NCBI GenBank assembly: GCA_029379385.1
Contig: CM055610.1
Span: forward strand, 21,229,422-21,293,421
DNA: 64,000 nucleotides
Origin: Quillaja saponaria
Taxonomy: Eukaryota; Streptophyta; Magnoliopsida; Fabales; Quillajaceae
Direction of reading: 5' to 3'
Made by a program: the position numbers and the translations under genes. The notes under the pieces were generated by a model. It saw only the letters and a list, made by a program, of their open reading frames with translations. It searched no databases and was not told the DNA's origin. Shown piece after piece: positions 1-13,694 of the stretch; position 1 is the first letter of the stretch, and every line of letters starts with the position of its first letter.

Positions 1-1554
1 ACAAAAATAAAAATAAAAAACACAAACAAACAAATAAAAACAAAAACAAAAAACATGTGGTTTTAAATATTTAAATTCACATTAATTTTTTCTCCACCAA
101 AAAAATATAAATTTGTTTATACTTATCTAAAACAAATATAATATTACTGTAAACTTCCAAAAACTTATCAAATTTATATATTCAATTTCTTTTAATTCAA
201 AGTGTTTGTATTTATATTATTGATAGTTTAGCTTAAATATTTAGTACATGTCTATCACTTTTAGTGCTGAATTCCAGCCCTCTCTGAAAGTGACTAATAT
301 ACAAATCACCAATTTATATGTCAATTGAAGTATCGTTATAGCTATGGACGATTTATGGATCCATAAACCTATACTAGCACATAAACAATAATTCACTGCT
401 ACTTTGAAATAAATCTATTGAATGATGATCAATTTACTGAAAAATATAAGTGTAATATTTATTCACACATCAATTATTAGGGGACAACTATAAATAAATA
501 AAAAATCAATAAATTTTGATTTTGAAAACTATATTTAAAACTGTTTTGTGAAGAGCAATTCATACACACACAGGTGTTTGCATTTGAATTTTTTTTTTAA
601 ATCTTTCTTTTTCAAATATACGTTGAGAATAATATATTATTATGTTTTACTTTTCATTATTTGATTTTTTTTTAAAAATAGCATGTGTTAAAATAACTTT
701 TTCTGTATGATAAATAAAATATTTAACATAGAAATTTCTTTCAACAAATATTTAAAAAAATCCAATAAAAAATTTGTAATTTTGCAAGGGTCAGTCCATA
801 GTACAGAATATACTTTAGTTTGAGATTTTTTTCTCTCCAATTTTTAAGGAAACAGAAGAGATTCTTTTTCAATAGCAATGTGTCTTTTTCTCTCTTGAAA
901 AAAGACTACTCCTCTTCTTTACGAACATGAGAGGATCCAAATTAATTTAGACATCTAACTTTCTTGGAGTTCAGGTGCCAACTTGGCATGGAGACAGAGG
1001 GTTTGGTCTACAGGGGAAATCAAGTCCAATAGACCTCAAAACGAACAAAAAAACGTATTACAGATGTACCAAATTATCACAATCACAACATTATGTTTAC
1101 AACTTTGACATGGAATTCCAATAAACTGGTTTAGAACCATTTAATATTTAGGCTTGGATGACAAATAAGTCATTTATATGGTTGTATTAGAAGCTAAAGT
1201 CAGCTATAGTTTCCCCTTGCTCCTCATTAAAGCTATAGTAAGCACCCTTTGTAGAAAACACTTCCAACTATATCTCGATAAGGTATTTCATCCAGCAAAC
1301 AGGAGAAATGGAGGGCCGGAGGGGGAGGCATTATCTATCTGTCACTGCCATAAGTCACCTAGTTTATAGGCATTAGGAAAGACGGTAACAAGAACCTTAA
1401 TCATACAGGTGGTATACCACCTTCGACCCCACCTCAACTGACTGCAGAAAACTCGAAAGAATGAAATAAGAAGGGAAAACTATACAAGAAGTGTGGATAC
1501 AGTTGATACAACAATAAGATTTTGTGTTTGGGAAGCATCACCAGAGAGCAAGAT
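1..1554. other. 3' flank of the p24 gene, no gene seen
   Basis: AT-rich sequence with no open frame that shows protein-like composition. It probably includes the 3' UTR and terminator of the minus-strand p24 gene, whose stop codon lies at 1555-1557. Short open frames at 1178-1369 and 1493-1705 look like chance; the second overlaps the antisense of the last p24 exon. Confidence 0.6.
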
Positions 1555-4500
1555 CTATATAAGCTTCTTCTTAAGAAAGAAGCGCTTCAAATGCCACAGC
1601 TGCAGAAGTGAAACCAAAATGCAGACGCCAAGGGACATGATACTGAACCATGCAACTCTAGCATTGGTTGTTTCACTGACTTCCCTCATCTCTGCTTCCC
1701 TGTGAAATTATCCAAGAAAGTCAAATATATGTAACCACGGTGGTTTTCATGTAAAAAGTTGTTGAAGGACAATATAAAAGACCAGCTAGTCCTTTTCTTT
1801 GAGGGCTTTTATTCAAGTGAGGATAAACCTGGGGTAGGATTTATTTCAGTACTCTTTTTCTTCATTCTTAAAGGAAAAATAAGGTTTTCCCTATGTTTTC
1901 TCTATCAATTCTAAATGTCTTTCAAGAGTAATATCTTTAACACCACAATACAGTTTTCTCTCTTGTAAAATATATGGAGAAATTCTTCACCTCAAAACTT
2001 CTTTAATTTAACCGAAACGGGAAAATGACAAAAAGAAATAACCCTCAGTATATTACAGATTGTCCGTCAAAATAAGCAAATCACACAAACCCAACATATT
2101 CCAAATAACATAATTAGAGAACTATAGTTTGCTTAATGAATTCACTATATTGAGGCTTCTGCAGAAGTAACTGTTATACGTAGGATTCTAACAAGATAAC
2201 TTCAAGGAAAAGCAACAGGACCACAACACAGAAAAGCAACAGTGACATCCACTGAATCAAAGCCGAAATAAAAGAGAATAAAAAAAGTATTACCTACTCT
2301 TCAAATATATTAGATTATCATGGATGGCTTGCACTGCTCCTTCAAGTTTCGCTAACTCAAGTTCAACACCCTTCAACAATGTGACATTCATTATCAAAAG
2401 AATATCATCGAAATAGAAGGGAGTTGAAATGAAGTCAATTATCTCTAAGAATATTGGGGTCTGAAATCAAAATTACCTCAATCTTTTCTTTCTTCGCAAC
2501 TGATTCCCAATCCTTAGCAGCAATTCCAGTTTTCCAGTCAAGGCTTACAGTCGTGCCCACACCTTGTTTGGTGTCCACCCAAAAACATGCCAAGTAGTTT
2601 CCATTCTCGGAAGTTGTAAATGCAAACTGACCGTGGGTCACATTTTCATTGTGGTGAAGATTATTCCCAAAAGGAGATGTTACCTGATATTTGATATATA
2701 AGATTCTACAATCAAGATTTGGTTTACTTTATTTAATGTGTACATAGAAATTACTTAATGGCCACACTATCACACAACAAAATATTGTTGTAATCCAGAG
2801 GTGATGGGAGGAACTGAGTAGGGGTGAGCATAAAACCGATTCTACTCGAAATACCGACCCAAAAATCAGAAACCGAATCCAACCAAGAGGTTGTTTTAAT
2901 TGGTTGAATATTTATTAAAGAAGTCAGGTCGCCTATAATTTTGGTTGAATTGAAATTTTGCTATCGGCCAACTGACCCGACCTCTGTTTTACATATATTG
3001 AGGATTTGTTGTTAAGTGGTGCCACACATGGTCTTTACAGAAGTCATCTACACCAAAACAATCCCATATAAAGTCGAATCTTTAACTTTCCTAGTTTCTA
3101 GATTCCCTTTCCGCCGTAAACGCTAACTTTTCTTTTACTTTTCTATCTCTCCATTTTGCAAAAAACTCTCTCTCCCTTCTCATGCCAAAAGAAAAGCTTC
3201 TCCTACTCAGTTTCTCAATATAGATAAAAAAGTGTTTTTCTTATCTTTTCCTACTCAGATTTGTCAACAATCAGCAACCCTTGTCTCAATTTTTGGTGGA
3301 TATCTCCAACTAACACAATTCGATTTTTGGATCATGCATGCAACAAACTTGTAGCCATGATCTCTCTGAATCCTCCCTCCAGCAATGAATTTCTATTCAG
3401 CAGTGGTCAGTATTTCGAAGACTTCATCTAGAACACATTCGATTGGGCATCCTAATTTGTTCTCAAACTCAATTTTCAGACTAAGATGGTGGTTAATTTT
3501 GTAATGTTTTTCATCCTCCCTATTTAGTGTTGCTTTAAGTGGTTTTTTTCAGATCCGTTAATATTTCATATGAATTTGTGGTGTTTTTGAAATTATGAAC
3601 AATTGGTGTATTTTCTTCGAAATTAGTGTTGCTAAATGTATGTGGTGTTCTCTGTTTTTTCTTTAATTTCAGAATCAGAATTGTGGAAGTTTTACATTGC
3701 TTTCGGTAACCGACCGAACCGATTGTAACCAATCAAATTAGATGCGGTTGATAAAATTGAAAAACGGAAAATATTGGTTGCTTAATTTGTTGAAAATCTT
3801 AGGGAGCTAACCTTGTCGGGTTGATTGGCTAATGGCTTAAAACCGACCGACCCAACCAAAAGCTCAGCTCTAGAACTTAGATTCGTATTTAGGCGAAAGA
3901 GTTAAAAACCTGGTCAGTATTATTAGTGGGCTATAGCTGTCCAATGTTTACTAACAATGAAGATAAGGCTACTACTATCCAATCATTCTAATGTGCCTTA
4001 ATGTAACACAAACAATGAGTTTATGTGACAACTTACCTTAAGATCTTAAACTAATTTGAAAGTAATACTCCAAAATTGTTATAATGAGGGTCCAAGTCTG
4101 TACTACTTTTTCAACATACAGAGATGTGAATGGCAGCTCCTCACTTACTGGAGATCAAGAATGATCTTCACCTTATTAAGATTTCTCCTTATATGAGAGG
4201 CATTTGAGTAATACAAAGACAAGAGAGGATAATGAACATATGAAATAACCATTAAAATTTTTGAATAGTTTTGATCAATCGCCACCATGATTAGTTTGCT
4301 TTATCTTGTTTCAAACACACAATGTTTTCTTGATATCAATACACCCAATTCTAATTCCTCAAAGAAGTTCACAGGTAAGCAACCATCCACGTCTTTCACT
4401 GCCGTACTAACTGTGAAAGATCAAGCAACATTCATGGATCTCATGTACAGATTATGCTTTTGAGTAAAATATGGTTCCATGACATGGTATCAAAGCTTCT

Positions 4501-5194
4501 ATAACCAAGTGATTAGGAGTTTGAACCTTGCTACCCAATGGATTTTTGCGTGTCGTGATGTGTAAGAGATCAAAACCCATTTTTGGGGCGTGAGATGGTT
4601 CCATTACACTACCAAATTGTACAAAACTTAACAAATATCTCTGTTAATAGGTTACCAATTTCTATTTAAAAGCTAAGCAAGTATAAATGGAATAGAAATC
4701 AGAAAACCTAAGCAAGTATACATTGAAAAGAAATCAGACTTATCTAATTTCTACAAATGATCCTGCAGCCGAAATGATTAATCCGACCCAAAAAAGTATG
4801 CACTATCCAAAAAAAGTTTAAAAAATCAAGCTTGTAAGTCAACTAAAAAAATTGTGAAAACACCATCAGATTGGTTACTAAGCAGTAAATCAACTAATCA
4901 AGCTTGAGCACGGATATACTTATTACTACTAGTAATAGAAAATTTTGTGACTGGGAAATTTACCCGAACAGAAATGGTGGGAGAATGGTGGCCCTCGACA
5001 GCATCGTCAACCACATAGTAATCGGCCAAAACGACAACGTGGTTCTGGATTTCCTCCGACACGCATTTAGTTCCAGTGCTTGGAATAGTCAACCATATTG
5101 CTTCTGCTTGAGGTACCAGACGAGTCGCTAAGCATAACAGGGTTAGTGATAACAAAAACGCCATTGAAGAGCGTAGATTGAAGTTATCCGCCAT
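1555..5194 (-). CDS. p24-delta family transmembrane emp24 domain protein (cargo receptor)
   Basis: Four exons on the minus strand: 4964-5194, 2477-2683, 2294-2370, 1555-1699, giving 219 aa, close to the usual p24-delta length. All introns fit GT..AG and the phases agree. In order the protein shows a signal peptide ([20 protein letters not shown]), a luminal GOLD domain beginning [12 protein letters not shown], two conserved cysteines (TKC and ACFW), the NVTHGQ glycosylation site typical of the delta subfamily, a coiled-coil neck ([20 protein letters not shown]), one membrane segment ([18 protein letters not shown]) and the short cytosolic tail RFFLKKKLI. The tail carries the FF motif for COPII exit and a C-terminal KKxx signal for COPI retrieval. 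These proteins cycle between ER and Golgi and help sort cargo such as GPI-anchored proteins. The start at 5194 (MADNFN) is preferred; an upstream in-frame ATG at 5242 would add 16 residues. It is the likely orthologue of Arabidopsis At1g21900. Confidence 0.93.
2819..3872. mobile_element. hAT-like non-autonomous DNA transposon inside p24 intron 1
   Basis: The left end reads TAGGGGTGAGCA and the right end, reverse complemented, reads TAGAGCTGAGCT, matching at 9 of 12 positions. Subterminal sequence on both sides is rich in CCGACC/GGTCGG words. The element is flanked by 8-bp direct repeats, GAACTGAG at 2811-2818 and GAACTTAG at 3873-3880 (7 of 8 identical), as expected for hAT insertion. It is 1054 bp long with no transposase-like open frame, so it is non-autonomous and old. 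It lies fully within the intron. Confidence 0.75.
4471..4604. repeat. Possible retroelement remnant with an iMet-PBS-like word
   Basis: TGGTATCAAAGC at 4485-4496 is one mismatch from the common plant initiator-Met primer-binding-site word TGGTATCAGAGC. It is bracketed by a 10-bp direct repeat ATGGTTCCAT at 4471-4480 and 4595-4604. No long terminal repeats or coding sequence are visible, so this is at most a decayed fragment. Confidence 0.3.
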
Positions 5195-6286
5195 GAGCAA
5201 ACAATGAATTCCAATCAGAAAGTATTGGGACTCAGATCTCAAAGATTCTTTGCTTCTCTCGACTCTCAGGTAGTTCTGGTCTTTATCTTTACTGGAGTAA
5301 AAATTCCGGTGATTTATTTATGAAGAAATGTGAATTGGAGTGTGGAGGCGCGTCTAGTAGAAAAGGTTGTGACGTAGGTTGAGTCCAGGTGGCATCCGAT
5401 TGTCCAATTATATTTTGAGTTGGTGATGCTGGTAAAGACAAACGGAGGTAATAACAAGTGTTTACCCACGCGCCGTTCATATATGTGTAGGTTCCACGTA
5501 GGAACCAACTGTTAGAAAATGTTACCATGAAACAAGGTGGCAGACAGGCAGGTCCCGTCTTTGGTTCTTCTTCAAAAGTATTGATCAAAAAGTGGGCAAA
5601 TTGTACTTTTGTCCTTAAACATTGGTAACTTTTTAAATTTGTAATTTAATTTTAACATTATTCAATTTAATTTTTTTTAACTTTCTAATTTTAGTACTTA
5701 AAAATAATTAGTGCATAATTTGATATTCTCCGTGGTGATCTTCACTGTTTGAAACATTTTGTAAATTTATAGTAAATGTGGAGATGTTAATTTGATTCAT
5801 TGACTTTGATATCCAATCCAATCCTATTAAAATTTTAAACTGTCTACATAATTCTCACATTTAATTCGGATATAATCATGATTTGTTAATTTTGAATAGG
5901 GATCAAGTTTAGATCAACTCATGAATAAACACATAGAAAAATAAGGAAAAAAAAAATTACAAGATGAGCATAGTTAAGAGCAATTTCGAATTGGATTGAA
6001 TTTTGCCTCACTAAATCGGATCACTTTCAAGATCAATTCTCTTTTTGAAATAACAAAAAAAAAAAGTTCAGGTCAAGATCCAATTATTTGTCATGTTTAT
6101 CAAGGAATTGATCTAATGGTTGAGGTATGCTATATTTCTTTGGGTTCTAAATTTTAAAATGTCGTAGAGAAGTAAAATTTTCGAGTTTCAACATGATTAG
6201 TTATCTGTTATTAAATTGGAGGTTTGAATCAGTCAAGATACACTAACGTATCCCAAACACAACCTAATGCTAAAACCAAAAAAAAA

Positions 6287-6306
6287 GGGGGGGGGGGGGG
6301 GGGGGG
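6287..6306 (+). repeat. 20-base G homopolymer
   Basis: A run of 20 consecutive G directly follows a run of A in an otherwise AT-rich spacer. A run of this length could fold into a G-quadruplex, but it is also where assemblies make length errors. Confidence 0.9.
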
Positions 6307-9300
6307 AACATTTTACAAAGTTTATTTGAAATTTTGATCTAAGTATATGCATAAATTTGTATTCATGAGTAAAACATATATTAAATATGCTAGTTTAATT
6401 TAAAGAAAAGAGAAACAAAAATTCAGAAAGTATAGCTAGAAGGAATGCATTTGGTATTTTTAAAAGTATGACATTTTCTGAATTAAAAATATAGTTTTGT
6501 GAAGGTTCCTAATAAGGTGGGTGAAGAAGGTTCCTTCCTTGAAGATAATTTATTGCATTTAAAAAACAGCTGCCTACCAACAACTTAGCCTGCCATAACT
6601 GGTATGAGGATATGGTTGTTCATCATTTGATGATACCCACTTATGAACAATATTTTCTGGGAAGTTTCTCTATCGTTTTCTATGAAAATAAAAACTAAAA
6701 ACAGGGTATTTTATCATCCTTTATATTTTATTTATTCTATAAAAAGACATCATCCCCACATGGATCTTGTCTCTTCATCCCCAACATTGACATCCTTCCT
6801 TGACAATTTTGCACTTTCGCCCATCCCTCCTACTAAGTCCTAACCTAATCTTTTCCCAATTCCATATCAAAATTTTATTATATAGAAAAGAAAGGAAATG
6901 ACAATAGACAATACTCTTCTCTGTATGATGTTGATGCATGCATGGTGTTTGTTTTTTTGCCTCTGAGGCCTTCTACAGTAGTCTTCTATCTGGTCCTACT
7001 TCCCGCTGGCTGGACTTGCCTCCTTGGCCCCTTCTATTAAGGATTGCATTATTAGAAGGTAAGGAAGAGTCATAGTGGGTACGGGCCATTCATTAAGAGA
7101 TTGTAGATTATATTAATCACATTACAATGGCGGGAGCATGATTCTTCATTTATGGGGAAAGAGTTTCAGTTCAACAGGCAGCTGGCTTTGAAGTAAGCAT
7201 GATGCAAAGCAGAGAATGGGGAAAAAATGTTTTCTTTTGGTTAGGATGCGCATGTTAGGGGATAGAAAGTTGTGAATTATTCAAATCTTAATGTTCTGTT
7301 TAAATTATTTTATATTTATATAAGTTTTGATATTTTACATGTCATCACATAATTAGTGAGTATAAAATAAAATAATAAAAATAATAAATATCAATCATAT
7401 GATCCCTTATAATGACTTTGATGTTAAAAAAACTAATTTATTAAAAAATTTGAAGTTATTATTAGATACTTCATAAATAAGTTTTTGATGCTCAGCAGAG
7501 TTTGTCTGGACAATATAATAACAGTAAAAATCGATTTCATGACCATTTAAAAAGACTTAGGTATTATATATATTAAGGAACTAATTCACTCAAAAGCAAC
7601 TCGAGTTATTAATTATCTCAAAAATAAGTTTACATCTCTTACACAAACAATACAGACTTGATACAATACTGTACACTGACCCCACACAAACAGATACATA
7701 TGTACTTGCAATACTCCCAAACCATCACAATCTCTCACCTCAAATCATTCCCAACCCATTCAAATTCTTCAAATTTTTGTCACAGTTCATTGAACTTAAC
7801 CCCATAGGACCTGCACGGATGGTACCATATCCACAGCTGCACTTTAAAACTAATTATACAGGAACATCAGCACAAAATCTTTTCTTTGAATTCCTTCTTT
7901 TTTGGCTTATAAATTTCTAGATAATCTCTAATATTTCATAACAATCTCCTTGAATCTCCTGCCATTGACAATAATGGGCCTTCCCCTAATTAAGCATGTT
8001 ATTTTTTCCATCTTTTCTACTAGCCAAAGCTAATTCAAGTGACCAAGTCATTCACCTCATGGTCTTTTAATATATTTTTGGGTAGCTTTCCATGTAAGAC
8101 TAATTGCTAATTAATCTTAATTAGTACAACCATTTGGTGTGAAAAGTAATGTTCTCATTATAATTAATTATATTATAGACTACAGCTCATAAGTGTGTAA
8201 AACTCCTCATTTAAGGGATATACTTTTCAAAGTTCAACTACTTAAATACTGTTGGGTACGTAGGCTTAGTTATATGCTAGTAATAGGTAACTAAATCAAA
8301 TAATTATATTCAACTAATAACTCCAGAAGGTCAAGGGAATTCAGTCATTTACTACCTTAATAATTTAATTAAAATCTTAAATCCATTTGCAAAATGAAAT
8401 TTCCATCCAACTTCCAAATAAGCAAACCCCTACTTTTTTTCTTTTTTTAATTTTTGCTTTAATTTCTGACAGATTTACTATAAACAAAATGAGGGTGTGG
8501 CTTAAACATGCATGTGAGGTTTATTAAAATAAGATTATGTACGATTACTTGTCACAAGTCTTACTGTCAGCCATAACCACCTGAAAGATTTCAAGACAAT
8601 GCTAATATTAAATTTGATTTATATTCTGTGTGCTCGTAAGGGAAGGAGGAAGGAGGACGGAGGGAGAGGATTTGTACGGATTGACGACACTATTCTTTTC
8701 ACACACATGTATTATCATTGGAGAATGCAATTCTCAAGCTGTTATTTTTCATCTTTTTTTTTTTTTTTTTTCACATTAATCAAACACCTTTTCCCTCTCT
8801 CTTTCTCTCTCATCCCAAGTTAACGATATCAAGGATTAGTTATTTGACAGTTAAAGTACCACGGTTAATTTAGCTAAAATTTGAAGTTCTTACAAAAGTT
8901 TTAGTATTTGTAACCAAAAAATGTGCTGTAAAGTCGACAAAACTTAAAGCCCTTTGAAGTTTGAAGGTGTGAAAATTGACTAGTAAGCCTATGCATGACC
9001 TAACTTAGAAAGGGTTATTTGTTTCCACATTTGCCTCCATGCATATATGTGCAAGCTGGCAATTAATGCATAAAGTTAATAGCATATGATTTTAGTTTAC
9101 CGTACCATTTAGAGTATACTTATGTCCATTGAAACTTTTGGAAGCTGAGTTGGGAAAAACAAAAGTGTGATAAAGTCAAGTCATGCAGGCGTAAGCAACT
9201 AAGCAATTCCATGAAGTTGTTGACCCTTAATTTTAAGGGTTTGGTAATTTTATTTTATAATTTTCTTTTTTAATATGCTAGTGTGCATAGTTGGTTGTAA

Positions 9301-9640
9301 ATCAATAAATTTCTTAGTGCCTGATGATACTTATTTTATATCTATAAACAAAAAATTTATAATATTTAACATAATAATTGATCACAATTTTAATATTATG
9401 TAATATGTAAATTGTTATTTTTACAAATTTTAATTTTCAAAATCATATTTATAACAATTCAACCCTTAAAATTTGATATTGAGAAACTACAATGCTAAAT
9501 GAGTGAGAACAAGCAGACAAATATTATCGTCTTCAAATTAATTGACAGTTATGATTGGATCTTGAATTTTTGTTCTGATATTATCACGGTTTTTTCCAAA
9601 TCATCTAGTGTCTCGTATGAATCGTTTTACTCATTTGCAA

Positions 9641-9667
9641 GAGAGGGAGAGAGAGAGAGAGAGAGAG
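9641..9667 (+). repeat. (GA)n microsatellite
   Basis: A near-perfect GA dinucleotide run about 1.3 kb upstream of the ERF gene. GA tracts are common in plant promoters and can be bound by GAGA-binding BBR/BPC proteins; a role here is only a possibility. Confidence 0.8.
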
Positions 9668-10827
9668 TTGAAAAGGGTAGGAAAGGGCATTTGCACACTT
9701 GCATGAAGATAGGAGAGGCCTTAGCTTAACGCGGTTTTGGAGCTGCAATACAGAGAAGCAACAGCTGTGTGTGATTGCATATGCAAAATTGGCTATCAGA
9801 TTAGACTCTGCGCGTGTTGATTGTGTTGTGTGTAACTTGTTAGTATAATTAAGTTCTAATCACCTTTGTTTATTATTAAAGTATTGCATCATACAAGTAC
9901 TTACCCAAAATTCATTATATTAAATATTAATTAATGTCTTATAGGCTATAGCACCTGCAGAACCTGGAAGTTGCCTCCTAGAGAGAATCCTGTATTTTTC
10001 TCTCTCTAACGTACATTATTGCATGAATATTGTTTAAAATGTAACATAGGAAAATCATCTTTCTAGATAATATTTGTTAATACTATAATGTACAATCTAA
10101 TGAGAAATTAGTGTATGAAATTACAAATTTACCCTTGAACTTGTTGAGTATCAACTGAGGGCGGGGGGGTGGTTCATGGCGACTTCTTCTCTAAGTTAGA
10201 AGCTCTGGAACTGTAACTTATTTTATTGGATTTGTGTTTTTGCTTTCTGGGCTCTCATAGGTACGTGGGTTCCAAAGTACTGCTAATTAGATTCACTAAT
10301 TTGCTTTTCTCAGAAGCAGCTTGAAAATTTGTTCACTTCTAACTTCTAAGCTGTAATTTTTCTTAGTCCTATAAGTGACTGTCCAGCTTAAAGTCTTAGG
10401 AGTAACAAATTTTCTACTTCTTCTCTAGAAAAACACAATTGAATTTTTCTGCATATGCTCTGGTTTGATTAACATAAATGATATGCTTGACTAAATCAAA
10501 AATTGGACAAAAAGCTTAACTTTGATTTCCAAATTAATAGATAAGTTACTGATTTTCTGGCCTTGTAGAAATTAGCAGTTTCGTTGAATGTGTTTTCATG
10601 TTTTTTTTTGTGGTAATAAATTGAATTGCTTACTTTCTCATAAAACCAACTCTGTTGAAAAAATTGCACTATAGAAGGACAAAAAAGTCATTTGAAGAGC
10701 TTAAACATTTATTTTTTCAATTTAATAAACTACAAAACTATCTGTCACCCATTTCATATTCATGTGTAGAAGCCACTGTTCCTTGACTAGGGGATTTTGC
10801 TACAACTTAATAAACTCAAACCTCGTC

Positions 10828-10835
10828 TATAAATA
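10828..10835 (+). promoter_or_regulatory. TATA box of the ERF gene
   Basis: TATAAATA lies 176 bp upstream of the ERF start codon, a suitable place for a core promoter with a 5' UTR of roughly 140-150 nt. The following leader is rich in CT and AAG words, typical of a plant 5' UTR. Confidence 0.6.
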
Positions 10836-11010
10836 ATTAAATATCCATCCTTTACTGCCTCACACATTCAGTACCAATTTGATTCTCTTCCTCACTTTTC
10901 AGATCAGCAAGAAGGAAAAGTTACCAATAGAGAGACTTCTTCAACACCCTTTCTACCACTAATCAATTGCTTCTTCAAAAGAACAAATCTTTGCTGCTCT
11001 TTAATCTATA

Positions 11011-11688
11011 ATGGTGAAGACAGAGCACAAGATCCATTCAGAGCCATCAAAACAAATGGCATCACCATCTTCATCAGGATCTTCAACATCAACATCTTCA
11101 GGTTGTAAAAAGAAGTACAAGGGAGTTAGAATGAGAAGCTGGGGTTCATGGGTATCAGAGATTAGAGCACCAAACCAAAAAACAAGAATATGGTTAGGCT
11201 CTTATTCAAACCCAGAAGCAGCAGCTAGAGCTTATGATGCTGCGCTTCTATGCCTTAAAGGCTCCTCAGCTAATCTCAACTTTCCTTTAAGCTCCTCAAA
11301 TTACATTCCTCAAGATACTACAATGTCCCCAAAATCAATTCAAAGAGTTGCTGCAGCTGCTGCCAATAGCTTTGGGGACAATGCCCCCACACCACCTTCC
11401 CCTGCTCCTGCCTCAACCTCATCATCATCAATCTCCTCTCCATCAATGTCTTTCTCACTGTCAGATCAAATCGACGATGATGTCTCATTGATGACATCTT
11501 TAGGGACTTACACTAGTTGTGATCAAGCAAATCAGCCAATAGCTATGATGGAGCCTTGGTTTAGCTTTGATGATCTACAATCTCCAAAGTACATTGACCA
11601 AATGCTAAATGGTTCTCTGTTTGATCCTCCCCTGCAGCTTGATGAATTATATGAAGAAAGTGACATTCGTTTATGGAACTTCTGCTAA
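11011..11688 (+). CDS. AP2/ERF transcription factor, DREB26/ERF012-like (ERF group II)
   Basis: Single exon of 225 aa. One AP2/ERF DNA-binding domain spans about residues 35-92 ([19 protein letters not shown] ... [11 protein letters not shown]), with the WLGSY and AAARAYD signatures. The [20 protein letters not shown] form is characteristic of group II DREB-type factors. After the domain come [15 protein letters not shown], a Ser/Pro-rich linker, an acidic DDDVSLMTS segment, and a C-terminal ESDIRLWNF, a hydrophobic-acidic end likely to be regulatory. It should act in the nucleus on GCC or DRE/CRT elements. The N-terminal MVKTE and SPKSIQ blocks resemble Arabidopsis DREB26/ERF012 (At1g21910) and ERF014 (At1g44830); I favour the DREB26 type because the neighbours also match that locus. 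The leader has a TATA box, and no intron is needed. Confidence 0.92.
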   Translation: MVKTEHKIHSEPSKQMASPSSSGSSTSTSSGCKKKYKGVRMRSWGSWVSEIRAPNQKTRIWLGSYSNPEAAARAYDAALLCLKGSSANLNFPLSSSNYIPQDTTMSPKSIQRVAAAAANSFGDNAPTPPSPAPASTSSSSISSPSMSFSLSDQIDDDVSLMTSLGTYTSCDQANQPIAMMEPWFSFDDLQSPKYIDQMLNGSLFDPPLQLDELYEESDIRLWNFC

Positions 11689-13621
11689 AAGGAATTCAAG
11701 CAAACCCATTTGTTTTTTTCTTTCTCATAGATTCATATTTAATTATCTTCTGTGATATTGCTTGAAGATATTACTAACTGTGACCAAATTCAATTTTCAT
11801 AATGCTACATAAATGTATGCAATAAGTTAGAGATTTTGTATTTCATATAGAGATTAGACAATTTTTGGCCTTTCTCATGTGAATCTATATATTTGAATCA
11901 TATCTATAATTCATGCAAGAGTGTTTATGTCAATTTTATTGCTGGTTTTACATTTTGTAATGGAATAATGGGAGGGGGAAGTTAGTTTCATCAATGTCCC
12001 TTGTTTTTACTATTTTTGATTGATTCTATCTGATGCTTCTTTTGGGATTGTGGGATGCCCTTTATTGCATGGGAGAGGTGTCAGAGATGCCTATCTTACT
12101 GGTAACAATGTGCAGAGGGTGTTGAAATTCGAAACCATCTGAAAATTGTCATTTTTAGCATAGTGTAATGTTTACACTGTTGCATTAAAGAACAATAGGA
12201 ACCCATTCAAGTTTGGTATAAATATATGCCATACCCTCTCTCTATAGTCTAGATCTTAGTGAGATGGGTATTACGGTATTTGTACAAGTTTCTACTTTCC
12301 GCATATATGAATTAAAGTCATATATTACAAGAAAAACATAAATTTGCGACGAATAGTAAATTCATCAAAAATTTGATAAATTATATTTGTAGGTTTTGCC
12401 TTTCAAGTTTAATGTGTTTTTTTGTTCTCTTTTCTTTGTGTTTGAGGAAGGGAAGATTTAATTTTAAGTTAGTTTAATTAACAAAAACAAAATAAAAAAA
12501 ATTATAATATTGTTGTTTTTATAAGATAAAACAGTTTTTAAGTAGCTCTATCGTTTACATAAAATTTACGTTTAGATATCACTAAAAAAACAATATAATA
12601 AATCATGAAATTAAATTCATTTAAAAACAATAAGATATTCAAGATTATGAAATTTATTTTATACTTAAAAGGACATTTGATACCAAATTTTTTATAATGG
12701 TCTAGCATTATTTTTTTTCTTTTTTAAGTTCCATGCTAAAATTAATGTGTTGTTCAGAATACAATATGCAACATTGAGCTCCATCCGTTATGTTGGATAG
12801 ACAAATTTTGACTCTTTTGGCCGACTTTTGAAATTGGTCATATGAACTATCCTCTGAAATGGGTAAGGGCATGGGGTCCCATTCTCACTCGTTTCATTTA
12901 CATTGTATCTGGTCTCAAGAAGACTGTTCTCCATGGGACGTGTTTGGGATATGCAGAAAGGTTTTGTTCTTTAGGTCGAACTATTTGTTGAGAGAAGTGA
13001 GAAAGAGAGAAAGACAAGACAGAGCAAAAAATGATTAGAATATGAATTAAAAGACTCAAAACATATATTTAATGGGTTTATGCCTGATTAAGGTTCAAAT
13101 ACATTGATGAATTTTGTGCTCATGACCTTTACCTAAATGACAAATTATAAAAATATATATATGTTGCATTTTGAGGGCACATCATGCATGTGATTTCAGT
13201 TCATTGCATCAATAAATCGAAGAATACAATATTCTTACTAATATATTATTGCCCTAGCTATTTAATTTGTTTGCTATAAGAAAACATTGTCTTACATAAT
13301 GCAATTAACCCAACATTTTTGTGTGTGTGGCATTTTTGTGCAAAATAATGTCTTTTTGGAGTTTGGAACTATAGATAATATATAGTCCAAAATTAATGTG
13401 AACTGCTTATAGGAAATAACATGATAGATAGAGCTCAAGTATTTCACCCATATTTAGAGGAACCTTTAAATACATGTGGAAGATTTGTTTATGGTATTTT
13501 CATGTGGGTGCACTCATTTTCTCTATGATGATTATGACAAAAAATAATTTGGATAGAAAGGAGGCAATAGGAAGGTCAAGATCCATCATTAAGCATGAGT
13601 TTAATAGTCTGAGTTTGGTGT

Positions 13622-13694
13622 TATTAAGACACTACTTTTTTGGGTAAGATTAAGACACTAACTTTTTTTTAGGTAAGATTAAGACATTAACTTT
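13622..13694. repeat. Three-copy short tandem repeat
   Basis: Three imperfect copies of a unit of about 25-29 bp, each with ATTAAGACACTAAC followed by a T run and GGTAAG. The third copy is partial. It has no evident function. Confidence 0.7.

Larger units (their letters stand above)
5195..10827. other. Intergenic spacer between the divergent p24 and ERF genes
   Basis: About 5.6 kb holding the upstream regions of both flanking genes. No protein-coding exon was recognised. It is AT-rich with short homopolymers, a 20-base G run (6287-6306) and a GA repeat near 9641. Small open frames at 6643-6843, 8599-8823 and 9499-9729 have low-complexity or unremarkable translations. I looked for sequences of common conserved microRNAs and saw none. 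Confidence 0.6.
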
